A stretch of 64,000 bases of DNA from Phalacrocorax aristotelis (lineage: Eukaryota; Chordata; Aves; Suliformes; Phalacrocoracidae). A model generated the notes under the pieces. The model was not told where the DNA came from and did not search any database. It worked only from the letters and a program-made list of their open reading frames with translations. Below are positions 14,601-25,200 of the stretch, piece by piece. Made by a program: the position numbers and the translations under genes. The stretch is from NCBI RefSeq assembly GCF_949628215.1, contig NC_134283.1:22546975-22610974 (forward strand), written 5' to 3'. Within the stretch, counting starts at the first letter, position 1. Every line of letters starts with the position of its first letter.

Positions 14601-15621
14601 TGCAGCTTGTAGGATAGATCTACAGAGAGTCTGTGTGCTTACAGCTGCCTGGGACAGGGATCCCAGCACAATGTTGTTTTTATTTCCCAGACACAAATCT
14701 CCCATGCTCAGATGGCTTGACTTCAGCAGGACTGAGGCCCAGTCAGAAATAAAGTCCATTTTTCTATTATTCTTTTTTTAAATCTGGCACTGTAAGGATT
14801 TTCACTGTGCCTCTTCCCTACAAAGCAGCACTTCATAAGAAACTTTGTTGTTTAGGGATGGTAATTATGGAAATCTTCCTAACCACATACAAGGAAGTTA
14901 AGTGTTATCATCCATACTCCTCCAGCTTTGAGCCCTCCATCATTGAAGCAGCTCATGGAAGCTTGATCCCTCCATCATTGAAGCAGTTCATTAATATCTG
15001 CAGATTCATTGTGTAAGGAAAGGAGCTCAGCTTCCCACAAAGCCATTTTTCTTTGCAATAGCCTTTTTAGCCGAGGAAGAGAAGAGCCACATGATACAGC
15101 ACATCAGTATTTCCTTTAGCAAGGCTGCGAGCAGTCTGACATGTCGCGAGTTGAGAGAGACAGCATGCAGGAATCAAATGTGGGTGGTTTATTGTGCTGA
15201 GCAGGGTTGTAACTGTAGTGCTACAACTGTTACAGCCTTACAAGTATCGCTGCCTTTAACTATTACATAGCTCAGAAATAGAGAGCTGTGGGTGAGTAAG
15301 ACAAGGGCATGTTCTGAAGGTAGGATCATGATCTGCAGCCTTGGAGAGATCTTGTTTTGATGTAAGTCCTGACTCACCCTGGTCCTTTCCCGTCCTACTG
15401 TAGGCATGAGTACTGTCCCAGAAGTAATTGTAGCCAGGCACTGTGGCCTCCGAGTCCTTGGGATCTCCCTCATCACCAACAAAGTGGTGATGAACTACAA
15501 CAGTCAAGAGAAAGCCAACCACGAGGAAGTGCTGCACGTCTCGGTCGTCCGGACTGAAGCCCTGCAGAAATTGGTCACACATCTCCTTGGAAAGCTGGGG
15601 GAAAGCACAAACTCTCTGTGA
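8618..15621 (+). CDS. PNP: Purine nucleoside phosphorylase family protein (5' partial)
   Basis: This enzyme family cleaves (deoxy)inosine and (deoxy)guanosine with phosphate in cytosolic purine salvage. Coding exons: 8618-8787, 9093-9196, 10579-10754, 14259-14449 and 15404-15621 (stop TGA), all with GT/AG introns and continuous phase, giving about 285 residues. Visible family motifs in order: the phosphate loop [17 protein letters not shown] (His64 in human numbering), GRFHCYEGY (Arg84/His86/Tyr88), [28 protein letters not shown] (Glu201), GMSTVPEV (Met219), LITNKV (Asn243) and KANHEEVL (His257). Residues known to contact phosphate and purine are therefore kept, so activity is likely. Human Phe200 is Tyr here. 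The first coding exon (about 4-6 residues in relatives) was not found. An in-frame ATG at 8601 could serve instead, but TTTTGCAG at 8610-8617 looks like a real acceptor. It may be a paralogue of mammalian PNP rather than its direct orthologue. Confidence 0.88.
10755..14258 (+). other. Intron of the PNP-family gene (3.5 kb)
   Basis: Runs from the GTAAGA donor after GPNDER to the CTCGCAG acceptor before FGVRFP. Apart from a CR1 3' end at about 11505-11592, no exon or RNA gene was recognised. Confidence 0.75.
11505..11592 (+). mobile_element. CR1 LINE 3'-end fragment, sense orientation
   Basis: Contains the hallmark CR1 3' end: a GGTTGGACTAGATGACCTC core, then GGTCCCTTCCAACCTGAATTAATCTGTAATCC, written here as separate stretches of a diverged copy. 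It lies in an intron of the PNP-family gene in sense orientation. The 5' boundary is uncertain. Confidence 0.75.
14933..14991. repeat. Short direct repeat, 35-bp period
   Basis: A 24-bp stretch beginning CCCTCCATCATTGAAGCAG occurs at 14933 and again at 14968 with one mismatch, in the last intron of the PNP-family gene. Confidence 0.7.
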
Positions 15622-16154
15622 CGTCCAGCCATTTATCATTCAATTGTAACACGTGAACGCTAGCAAGTGCTGAGGGAGAGCTGTTGGTGAGACTGTCCCC
15701 TTCTGCTGTCCTGATTTTGAATAGACCTTTTGATCTTTGTCCCTGTACTTTAGCTGGTCTGGTGCAGAGGTTTGCTTTGAAGTTTGCCAGAATGATCACC
15801 TTGGTAGCAACCAGTGACCAAAACGGCTTTCTGGCACCTAAACAAACAGCGTCTGACCTCTGGCATATTCCCTAACCCATATGTCAGCAATGAGCCCCTC
15901 AGTACCGTAAGCTCCAGCTCCCCGACATTCTGCTGCAGAGTGTTTGCTGTTTCTTGCCCATGGTGCTGCCTCTCTCAGCAGAATCCTGCCCTGAGTCTCT
16001 GCTCCTCCATTGCACAGGGTCCCTGCACTGTGACTCTGGTCAAGAGTGGTTGCAGGGCTTGGTGCCTGCTGGGCATGCGTTGGTAGTACCTGATCTGAAG
16101 CTGGTGGAAGTCCACAAAAAGAGTCTGTGTTTTGGATGAGGACCTGGTATGTAA

Positions 16155-16160
16155 AATAAA
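16155..16160 (+). promoter_or_regulatory. Polyadenylation signal of the PNP-family gene
   Basis: AATAAA about 530 bp after the stop codon. It is the first canonical signal downstream, implying a short 3' UTR of about 550 nt. Confidence 0.6.
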
Positions 16161-19100
16161 CTAGACTAAAGATGACATCTGTCTGGAACAAGCAATGCTG
16201 CAAAGCAAGCAGATTGCAATTGATTTTACAGCTTTGAAAACCATTGCATCCCCATGCATGGTGTCATGTTCCCTTACCACCCCTGAAGGTCTCTTCAGAA
16301 AGGCCTCACTTTGCTCTCTTCTTGGCTCTTCATGAGCAGCCACAGAGCTAAGTAGCTGTTTTTACAATGCAGCATGCCCCAAACACCCCCTCACGCTTCT
16401 CTACTCTGTTTCCTGCCTTGAATCACTATTGCCCTGTTTTACAGGGGGAGTAAGTACAGCTTGGGTGCGAGGCATGACTTGTCCATACACAGTGTAAAAG
16501 CGGCCAAGCTCGAAACAGGATCTAGGTCCAGCTCCGCCTGGTTTTGTTCCTTCTGTTTCTGGATGTTTCTGACATCAGCAGCTTAAGCCACTTGCACTGG
16601 AGACCTTTTGGTTTCCCAAGACAGAGAGATCAGTTTGACCCAGCGTTTCACCCCAGCTTTGCTCTTCTGCAGTGCCTGCAGCAGATGTTGGAGTACCAAT
16701 AGTTTGTGAAGGTTAGTGGTGTGAAATTACAGTGGAAATTATTTTGGAACAGCTATGATACTTTTCTGGCTTTCCTGGTTCTCTTTCACAAAGAAATTGA
16801 GCCTAGCAGTGAGTAAAGGACAAACAGAAGAGGCCACCATGCTCTGTCTTACCAGCATGCCAATGGTCTACCAAGGGAGGGTGACTGTTCACCAGAACAC
16901 TGCATTATTCATTGTTTCCCCAAAGGTCAACCTGAACTGTGGATGCAGCTGGATGTGAGACAGTGACTGTAATTACTAGGTAACCTTTTTCCTTTCATTT
17001 ATCTTGGAGTTCTCTATACAGCCTATCACTGTCATAGCTAAATATTTTCAGCTGACACATTGGTCTGAACTGAAGACACCCAACTGGTCATGGAGAGCTC
17101 CCCATCTGTCTTCTAAAATTCAGCTGATCAATTGTTTACCATTGATGCTCACTCTCTGTTGCGGCCTTCAGCCTCCCATGTCATTTCTTCAGCTCTGGGC
17201 ACAAAAGGGCATTGTGGCCTGGTGAGTTTTTTCTGGATGGGTGTTTGCTTGAAGCTCTTTGTACTGCAACTACTGTTGTCAACTGCACCAATTAATGGTG
17301 CAGATGTTGCCACCAGGAGGAACAGAGTTGTGCTGTTCATGTCCTCCATGAAAAGGTAGCACTTCAGGTGTAGGAGAGATCTTGGGGTGGCCACCCTGTC
17401 TCCTTCTCTTCCCCTGGGCGGGGTTAGCTGGGGTCAGGCCTGACAAACATCTGCCCAGCCTGGTCTTGAGGGCTTCTGGAGGGCAAGGATTCATTGCCTG
17501 TGCTCTACTGGATGTCACTTGTTCAGCAACTCCTGGCATTTGGAGGAGCGCCCTGAGACAGCAGCTCTTTCTGTTTGGTGGGTCTGACTGTCAAGACAGT
17601 CTTAGAGACCAGCTTTGGTGGTGATATGCAAAGGGAGAGACTGCAGGTCCCTCTCCCGCAAGGCTGTTGCCTTTTCAGGTCTAGCAGGAGTGAATTGCTC
17701 GTCAACAGTGGCAGCAAAAGCAGTGAAATACGAGAAGTGGCAGATGTGCAGAGCAAGAAGGATCCACTCTTACCTTCTCCCTTTTCAGACTTGTCCCAAT
17801 ATGGGCTTGTTACAGGGCAGAGAGAGAGCAGATAATTTCACTTGCCTAGAAAATGGTGCTTCACATTCATCTAATTAATACTTGGTAAATACAAAGTCTC
17901 TCAAGTGTGAGTGGAAGACAGCTGTGCAGCTGGCTGTAGCTACAGAGCAGCCAGAGTAGCTAAGGCTGGGATTTCAGCAGACTTCATTAATTAGAGTCAG
18001 GCTGGACTGCAATATGAAGGGAAGCATCCAAAAAAACCTGCTATTGTGCTGGTACTTCTTAAGCCTGGCTTGAGAAGTCGAGGGGCTTGGCAGCAGCACC
18101 TGCTTTCAGTAGGCTGGGTGCACTCCTCTCTCCAGCTGTACTGGAGGCAGAGTGTGAGACCTGGACTGTGCACTTATATCTGAATACAACCTAAATACAA
18201 CTTAAAATTTAATCAGAAAATCACCATGCAGCTAAATTTGTGAAAAATTATGCCTGTTCTTAAAGAAATATTTTCTAAGTAGCATTTGAGCCCTCTAACA
18301 GTCTATCTTTTTTCTGCTGTGGGAGGTTGACTTGGATGGCTCACACTCTGCATGGACATCCTGATTTTTGTCCCTGTAAATGATGAGAGGGGAAGAAGCC
18401 TTGGGAGCTTTGGAAGGGTTTGGGTATACTTTTAATCCTTTCTTTTTTTTCTTCTGAAGGCTGAAATACAATGATGCAAGTGGGGAAGATGTGAAGGGGA
18501 AAAACTGGGAGGAAATAAAACCTGCTGTGATCCTGAAAACAGTGGGTTTTGTTTGCTGCACTAGTACCACTGATTAGAAAAGTAAGAGTCACTTAGCTGT
18601 ACCCCTTGCATCCAACCCCTCAGCTGGAGGACAGCCCTGGGGGACCAAAGCACTGAGGCTCAAAGCTCAGGATAATCAGGACCAATATTTGCCCAGCACT
18701 TTACACAGGTATTTCTTACTGATCCCCCTGGGCTGAGGAACTCAGATGAAAAAATACCAGGAACCAAAGGACCTCAACTAACTTTTGAGTAGCTGAAAGC
18801 TATGATGGGCTGTAGTGGTACTGGTGCAGCAAGTCATCCGCACCAGAAGCAGGATGCAGTTTCCTTGATGCTGCTCACTAGGCATCCTGTGGGACATGGC
18901 ACTTTGGCACACTTCTGCTGTTGAATCCTGTGCCTTTTATTTCATGCTCCTTGGTGCTTTCTGGCAATGCCATGGCTGAAATGAGTAGGTGGTAACACAG
19001 TCTCGGCTTCCTTTCCACTCCTGTACACTATGCCACTTATCTAATTATTAAATTTAGGCTATTACTGTCATAAGAATAAGCTGGAAGATGGATAAAAAGC

Positions 19101-21599
19101 TAAAAAACCCTAGCAAGTAGAAAAAGAGAACCCCGAATTGTATGGCTAATCCTGGCTTTTTCAGTGCTACGGTCCTGCTGGGAAGTGGATACCACTGGCA
19201 CAGGCAGCCCCATGCTGCAGTGCCTGTGGCAGGGGGACCCACGGAAGGCCAGAGAAAACTTTTCAGGTCATGGGCTCCTCCTGTTTCCAGTCCCCTGGAG
19301 AAGATGGAGGTGTTATATTGATACCCTCGTGTGATTAACATAAAAGTGTGATGTCAAGAGGAGAGATCTCTGATACAACCCTTGGCTGGACCATGTAATG
19401 AGTTTTTAGAGAGAGATCTCTGCTGTTATCTGAGAAACAACGCTGCAACCTCCCCCCAAAAGACCTGATTTTGTGACCTGTCCGTTTTCCTTTGCAAGGC
19501 TCAGTTTCCCAGACTTTTTTACGTGAGATTTTGCTGTTTGCAGTCTTTTCTACATAAAAGTAAATTGAAAAGATTTTTTAAAAAAAAACCAAACACCTAT
19601 CTGTCCCAGCTCAGCAGCTGAACATATGGTTTGCCTTCAAGTTATCAAAATTCACTTAGATGTTTCTCTTTATTGAAAACCTGCAGCTGAATTAAGGTGT
19701 TTCTGCTATGGTGAGGTTATTTTTTCCCAAAAGCTTTAGGTCTTCACAGCAAGAATTTCATATGCTAGAAAGAATTAAATTCTTCCCTCCCAGGCAGAAT
19801 ATGCAGAGCAAGAGGGAGCGATGTGGTGCAGGTCATGGCAGTTGGCTGATCTCTGTTCATTGCTGAATTAAAGCCTGACTCTGTAAGCAGCGTGATGGTC
19901 TATTATTTCCAAAATATCACAGCACTTTCAGAGGGGAGTTGGTTTAAGAGCCAGAATGGTTGTGAAGGCTGGAGGGGACCATCCAACCTTTTCTCCTGCT
20001 AAAGGGATGTCCTCTCCTGCCATGCTCGAAGCCTGGACACCCATGCTAGGAGATCGCTTCAAACAGAAGAACAACCACCACTTGCTTTCCTCACCCAAAG
20101 CTTCACGGCCTGCTCTCTAAAACCCTGTTTCTCAATCTTGGCAAACCCCTTCCTGGAGTAATGAGCCCTCCTTGCCCTGCCCTGTGCTTCATAGAGGCAA
20201 CTTAAGGAAACGTTTCCCCAGGGCTAGTGAGGAGCGGATTCAGGGCAATGCCTGAGTCCAAATTTTGCTCCCAGGTGCTAACTTGGAGCAACCTTGGGTC
20301 TTAACAGAGAGGCGTGTGTCCTGGGGCAGCATGACTGCTGGGCTATTGACCCAGAGCCATTCCTGCTGTGGGCTGGGGCTCTGCTCCCTGCAGAGCAGAT
20401 GATGGACCAGTGCTGGGGACTGATGTCCCCTTCTACCCCCAGCCTGGGCACACCTGGGAACACATCCCTAAACCCAGCCCTGCAGAGGCAGTGAGTGTCC
20501 ACTCTCAGCTCCGAGGAAAACTTCTATGGAGGGAGAGGGATAGAAAAGCACTGGGTTCTGCTGAGGAAAGCTGTGCTCTGATAACGGAGAAAGGAGGATC
20601 CATGCCAGACCCCAGGAAATGTGTAGGATACCCTTCAGTGTTTGCATGTGTGCTTGAAGGCTGCGTTGTGCAGCAGGGAGGAGAAGGTCATCCTGCTGCT
20701 CTGTGTCCTGGCATGGCTCTCCTTATGGGATGCTGGTGCAGCATCTTGCTTCCCATGCCTGGAGTCCGGTGTCCTGCCCTTCCCTGGCTTCCCACGGTGT
20801 ATAAGCCAGGCTTGGGGCCATTTCTATGGCACTGACCCCCTCCAGTAACTAAGCCTGCTCCCTCTATGATTTGGGGGGAGAACCTTGCACCCCCTTTTCT
20901 CCCAGCCAAGAGACAAAAACAAGAGGCACCAGCACCCAGCAGGATGGGCAGTACCCTGATAACTCCCCATAGCTGCCTGCTGCCGATTATGTCCCTGCTC
21001 TGTTCACGTCTGAACTTTCTTGCCTTCTTGTCATCTGTAATTAAGCACTTCTATCAGCCAAGCCTTCTCACTGGATCTGAATTTTTTTTTTCCCCTGTAG
21101 CCAAGGCAACGCTTCCCCTGGGCAGGCTGCTCTGGACCTGGTGACAAACCCCACATGTGGCTTTTTGTTTGGGCCTGGAAATTTCCCTGCCATTTGGGGA
21201 AAACTTGGGAAAAGAAAAATCGCCCAACAAGCCAGTGGGTGACAAGGGGAGCTGGGGTGAGAAGCCATGCTGTTCAGGGTGAGCATCATTCCCATCCCTC
21301 CAAGGAGACCCCCTCCAGTGGGGAGAGCAAAGCCTTGATCTGAGAATTCCTTGGGTTTTTTCTCCGAAAGATGGAGGCAGTGTTGGGTTTTGTGTCCTCG
21401 CCCCAGCCACAGGTGACAGCCCTGCTGCAGCCGTCGCATGGTCCCTCGGTGGTAGTGGCACTAGGGCTGCCTCAGTCCTGCTCCTCCCACCGGGACCAGC
21501 AAACGATGAGCCACGGAGCTGCCATCAGGAGCCCGGTGAGGGCAGCGACACGGCGCATCGGTGCGGTGACACGGGGCAGGGATGCCGTGACATGCATGA
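16161..21599. other. Intergenic region between the PNP-family gene and CALB2
   Basis: No exon of a recognised gene was found. Base composition rises from AT-rich to GC-rich towards CALB2. Weak CR1-like wording occurs near 17425-17500 and 19955-20000, but it is too degraded to call. CALB2 enhancers could lie here; nothing in the sequence shows them. Confidence 0.5.
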
Positions 21600-21915
21600 G
21601 GGCTAGGTGACATGGGAAGGGCTGGGTGGCACAGGAAGGGATGCAGGGACTTGGAGAAGGGATAGATTGACAGGCAGGAGGCGGTGGCAGGCCAGGGCAG
21701 GGTGACAAGGCAGGGCTAGATGTCAGGACAGGGTTAGGTGACATTAGTCAGGGCAGGTGATGTAGGACAGGGATAGGTGGCATGGGGCAGGGGCAGGTGG
21801 CACAGGGCTGGGGTAAGTGACACGGGGCAGGCGTAGGTGATGGGGTAGGTGACGTCAGGCAGGGCAGGTGACATAAAGCAGGGATAGTTGTCAAAGAGGG
21901 ACAAGTGACAGGGCG
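21600..21915. repeat. Minisatellite, roughly 20-bp unit, upstream of CALB2
   Basis: Diverged tandem units resembling TGGCACGGGGCAGGGGTAGG fill this stretch. Units are in register at exactly 20 bp around 21759-21840 and shorter or gapped elsewhere. The reverse strand reads as repeating Pro/Cys/His/Thr peptides with no stop for long runs, which is a product of the repeat and not a gene. It ends about 235 bp before the CALB2 TATA box. Confidence 0.8.
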
Positions 21916-21949
21916 CGGGCTGCACCCACGGTGCCCGATGCCGCCCCCG

Positions 21950-22085
21950 CCGGTCCCGGTGTCCCGGTGTCCGAGCGTCCCGGTCTCCCGGTGCCCGTCC
22001 CGTGCCGGTGCCGGGTGTCCGGGTGTGCCGGTGTCCCATGTCCCCGCCTCCCCCGGTGCCGGTGTCCCGCTGCCCACCCCCCCGC
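21950..22085. repeat. GC-rich CGGTGTCC-type short tandem repeat
   Basis: Many copies of CCGGTGTCCC and close variants (CGGTGCCG, CGGTCTCC) lie head to tail, ending about 65 bp before the CALB2 TATA box. The array differs in sequence from the 20-bp minisatellite just upstream. Confidence 0.75.
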
Positions 22086-22150
22086 GCCCAGCCGGTGTCC
22101 CGGGGCAGCGGCGCCCCCTGGCGGCGGCGGGCGGCGCCGGTCCCGGCTAG

Positions 22151-22157
22151 TATAAAA
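22151..22157 (+). promoter_or_regulatory. TATA box of CALB2
   Basis: TATAAAA followed by GG is a consensus TATA box 64 bp upstream of the CALB2 start codon. With the usual 25-31 bp spacing, transcription would begin near 22180 and give a 5' UTR of only about 35 nt, consisting of CGG repeat. Confidence 0.8.
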
Positions 22158-22212
22158 GGCGGCGGCGGGCGGCGGCGGCGGCAGCGGCGGCGGCAGCGGC
22201 GGCGGCGGCGGG
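22158..22212 (+). repeat. CGG/GGC trinucleotide repeat in the CALB2 5' UTR
   Basis: About 18 GGC units with two CAG interruptions and two extra-G slips lie between the TATA box and the start codon. If the start site is near 22180, more than half of the tract is transcribed. Confidence 0.85.
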
Positions 22213-22214
22213 AG

Positions 22215-25200
22215 ATGGCCGGCCCGCAACAGGCCCCGCACCTCCACCTGGCCGAGCTCACCGCCTCCCAGTTCCTCGACGTCTGGCGACATTTCGACGC
22301 GGACGGTCAGTCCCGGGACGCGGGGGACCCGCCGTCACCTGCAAAACCGGCGGGGAGGGCACCGGGCTGAGCATCCCCGGGAGCGCGGGGCGGGGGGAGC
22401 CCAGAGGAGGAAGTATAGCCTCCGGCGCCCCGGGGTAAACGGAGAGCCCCCGAGATGACAGAGAGCCCCCGGAGCGCAACCCCGTCGGGGGGAGCTCTGG
22501 GATCGGGGAGACGATTGGCCCCCTCAGGACCTCCCCGTCGAGAAAGGATGAGGAACCCCAACACTGGACCCCGACAGCAGCCCCCGGCCCCTGGGATGTG
22601 AACCCCGGCGGTGCCCGGGTCTCCTTTGCGGGTGCCCTGAGAGCTGGGGTTCGCTCAGGGCTGGTGTCACCTCTGGGTGCTGGCCGGTGGGTCCTGCCCT
22701 TCCCGGGGTGCCCCTCCCAGGAAACCTTTGCCCACCCTCTGCCCTTTCCATCCCTCCTGCTTCCTCGGTGCCCCATCCTAGGCACCTGGGTTGCCTGGAG
22801 GTGTGGGGGGCAATGTGGCCACCAGCTGGGCCCCGGGGCCACCCCCTTGCCCTGGAGGTGAGGGATGACAGAGGGGGTATCCCTTGCCCAGAGTGGGGTG
22901 AGGAATGGCCCCTCCATGGCTGGAGTGCTCAGTCCCTCCCTGCCCTGCAAAACCTCTCTCCAGGGATGCTGTGGTAGCAGCTGCGTCCCCAACAGGGATG
23001 TTACCTCCCCATGGAGTCACAGCTGGGCATGCTACCCCTGGTCCCCATCGCTCCCAGCCCCAAAAGGGGAAGGAAATGCAAAAAGCAGCATTGTTTTGGT
23101 GGGAGAATAGTTTATTTCAGCACTGTGGTGTGGTAAGGGAGGCTCAGCCAGCTGGGAAGAGCAGCCCAAGGGAAAGCTCTTGCCCTTCCCTGGGTCTCCT
23201 GTCCCTGTGGGGAGGTTTGGGGATTAAAACCCTCCTGGGAACTGTGTCACACAGCATCTTGGCTGTGCTGCTGGAGCTGGAGCTCAGCCAGCGCTGAGTG
23301 TCCTCCTGGCCGCACCGTCGGGGCCCCTCCTGCAGCCCTGCAGCACCAGGGGCTGCAGGCATGACTGTCCCTGTCACTGCTGGAGCTGGCACTGGCGCAG
23401 CCACAGGGCTGGTGAAGGTGGGATGGTCACACCCAGTGGGAGCAGGCAGCTCCTGGTGTGGGTGTCCAGCTGTTGTTGTGCAGCACATCCCACTGTGCCC
23501 TTGGGTGTGTGCCATCATTTCCAAAACACAGGGGCAGGCACAGATCCAGCGTGGCCCACGGCCCCTGGGCAGGGCAGGGCTGTCGGGCTGTGGTACAGCG
23601 GAAGCCCAGGACAGGAGGGACTTGGGTGGCAGGGGAGACAGTGGCTTTGACAAGGACAACGCTTGGCTACACTGGGTGGGAGCTCCAACAGCCCCAACTG
23701 CTTCCCTCTGTCAATGGGCACAGGGTGATGGAGGGACCCAGGGTTCATCCCCCTGCAGACGAGTCTGTCTCCCCCAAGCTCTTCCCTGCACTTAAACCGC
23801 TCCAATGGGGCTTTTACCTGTTTCCTCATGCCTTGGAGATGTCCTTTTGAGTGTCTCTGATGTCCTTGCTTTGCCAGCCATGGCTGTCCCGTGGCTCCAC
23901 AGCATGGGGAGGCTCTGGGGATGTTGGTGCAGCAACATGGACCCGCCATGGCTCTCTGGAGGGGATTTTCCATGCCGCTCTGCACACTGCCGCTCTGTGG
24001 ACACAGATCAGACCTGTCCAAGCTGCTGCCTGGGGGAAACAAAGCTATTGAGCTGGCTTTTCTTGGTGTTACTCTTTTTCCCGGCTCAAAACTCTTACTG
24101 ACTTTTTTCCCAACTGAATCCAAAGGAGCTTGGGGCTTTCCTGCACCTGCAAAAACAAAGACCCTGGGAAGGGCAGTGGAAAGGCAAGCCCCTCTGCAGC
24201 TCACACCAGCACCCCAACACCACCAGAGTCCTTTGTCCCCTCCTGGAAGGGATGCTGCTCATCCGTCAGGATGCAGCCATCAGCAAGGAAGGTGCCCTGG
24301 GACTTTCCCAGGTGCTTCCAGCCGGGATGTGGATGGGTTATTCCCAGCCTCTGTGTTGCAGCGGGGAGAAGATACTGCCAGGGAGCCTGCAGGTGATGAT
24401 GCCAGAGGTGCCCAGGGCACGGCACCGCAGTCCAAGCCTCAGGAGGCTGAAATAGGGAAGAGTTTTGGGGCGGGAATGCCCATGGGGGCACTTTGGAGGA
24501 AAGGGCAGTGTCCCCCAGCTGTGCCCAGATGTTAGTGGGAGGGAGGGTTTCTGGCAGCACCGCAGAGCTGGTGTCCTTGCTGCAGCCCCCTGGCTGTGGC
24601 ATGACCCCACTACTTTGGGGCACACCAGTCACTCCCTCAAAGTCACCAAGGGCCACTGCTGAAGCAGGGATGCACAGTTGGATCCTGACTGAGCCATCCT
24701 CATCCTGCTGCTGAGGATCCTGCAGGCAGGGAAGGGCTGTGGATTCCCCAGGTTCCGAAGGAACCACATCTCGGCACAGATATCGGCAGCAAGGAGTAGA
24801 GGGTATATGGGACAGGGACCCTCCTGAGCTTCTGGCCACCTCGGAGACTAGTGCTGGGGTCCCTGCCCTGGGGGCTGACCCCATCCCCAGGGCTGATCTT
24901 GCACCTGGCGGGGTGATGCTATACCAAGCGCCTTGTCTGTGTTCCCTGTTTGCTGTTGCTGGGCCCCACATTGGGTTGAGAGGAGACAGTCCTGGTTGGG
25001 GGCTGCTCAGGAAGAAGAGTTTTAATTAAACCATCCGGTTAAAGCAGCAGATGCAGAAAATGCAGCAGACCCCAAGATTTTATTTTGGAGCAAGGTCCCC
25101 TGCGAAGAGGATGGGGACAAAGCCCCCTGCACCCTACAAGTGGGTGCAAGGGACAAGCCCAGGGCTGTGCCCCACCCCAGACTACAACATGGGCGGCTCT

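Noticed and set aside
17425-17500. CR1-like phrase (CCCAGCCTGGTCTTGAGGGC)
   Set aside because: Too short and diverged to separate from chance without an alignment. A similar weak match near 19955-20000 was dropped for the same reason.
21734-22292. Long minus-strand frames upstream of CALB2
   Set aside because: They are periodic Pro/Cys/His/Thr and Arg/Gly peptides produced by the minisatellites and the CGG repeat.
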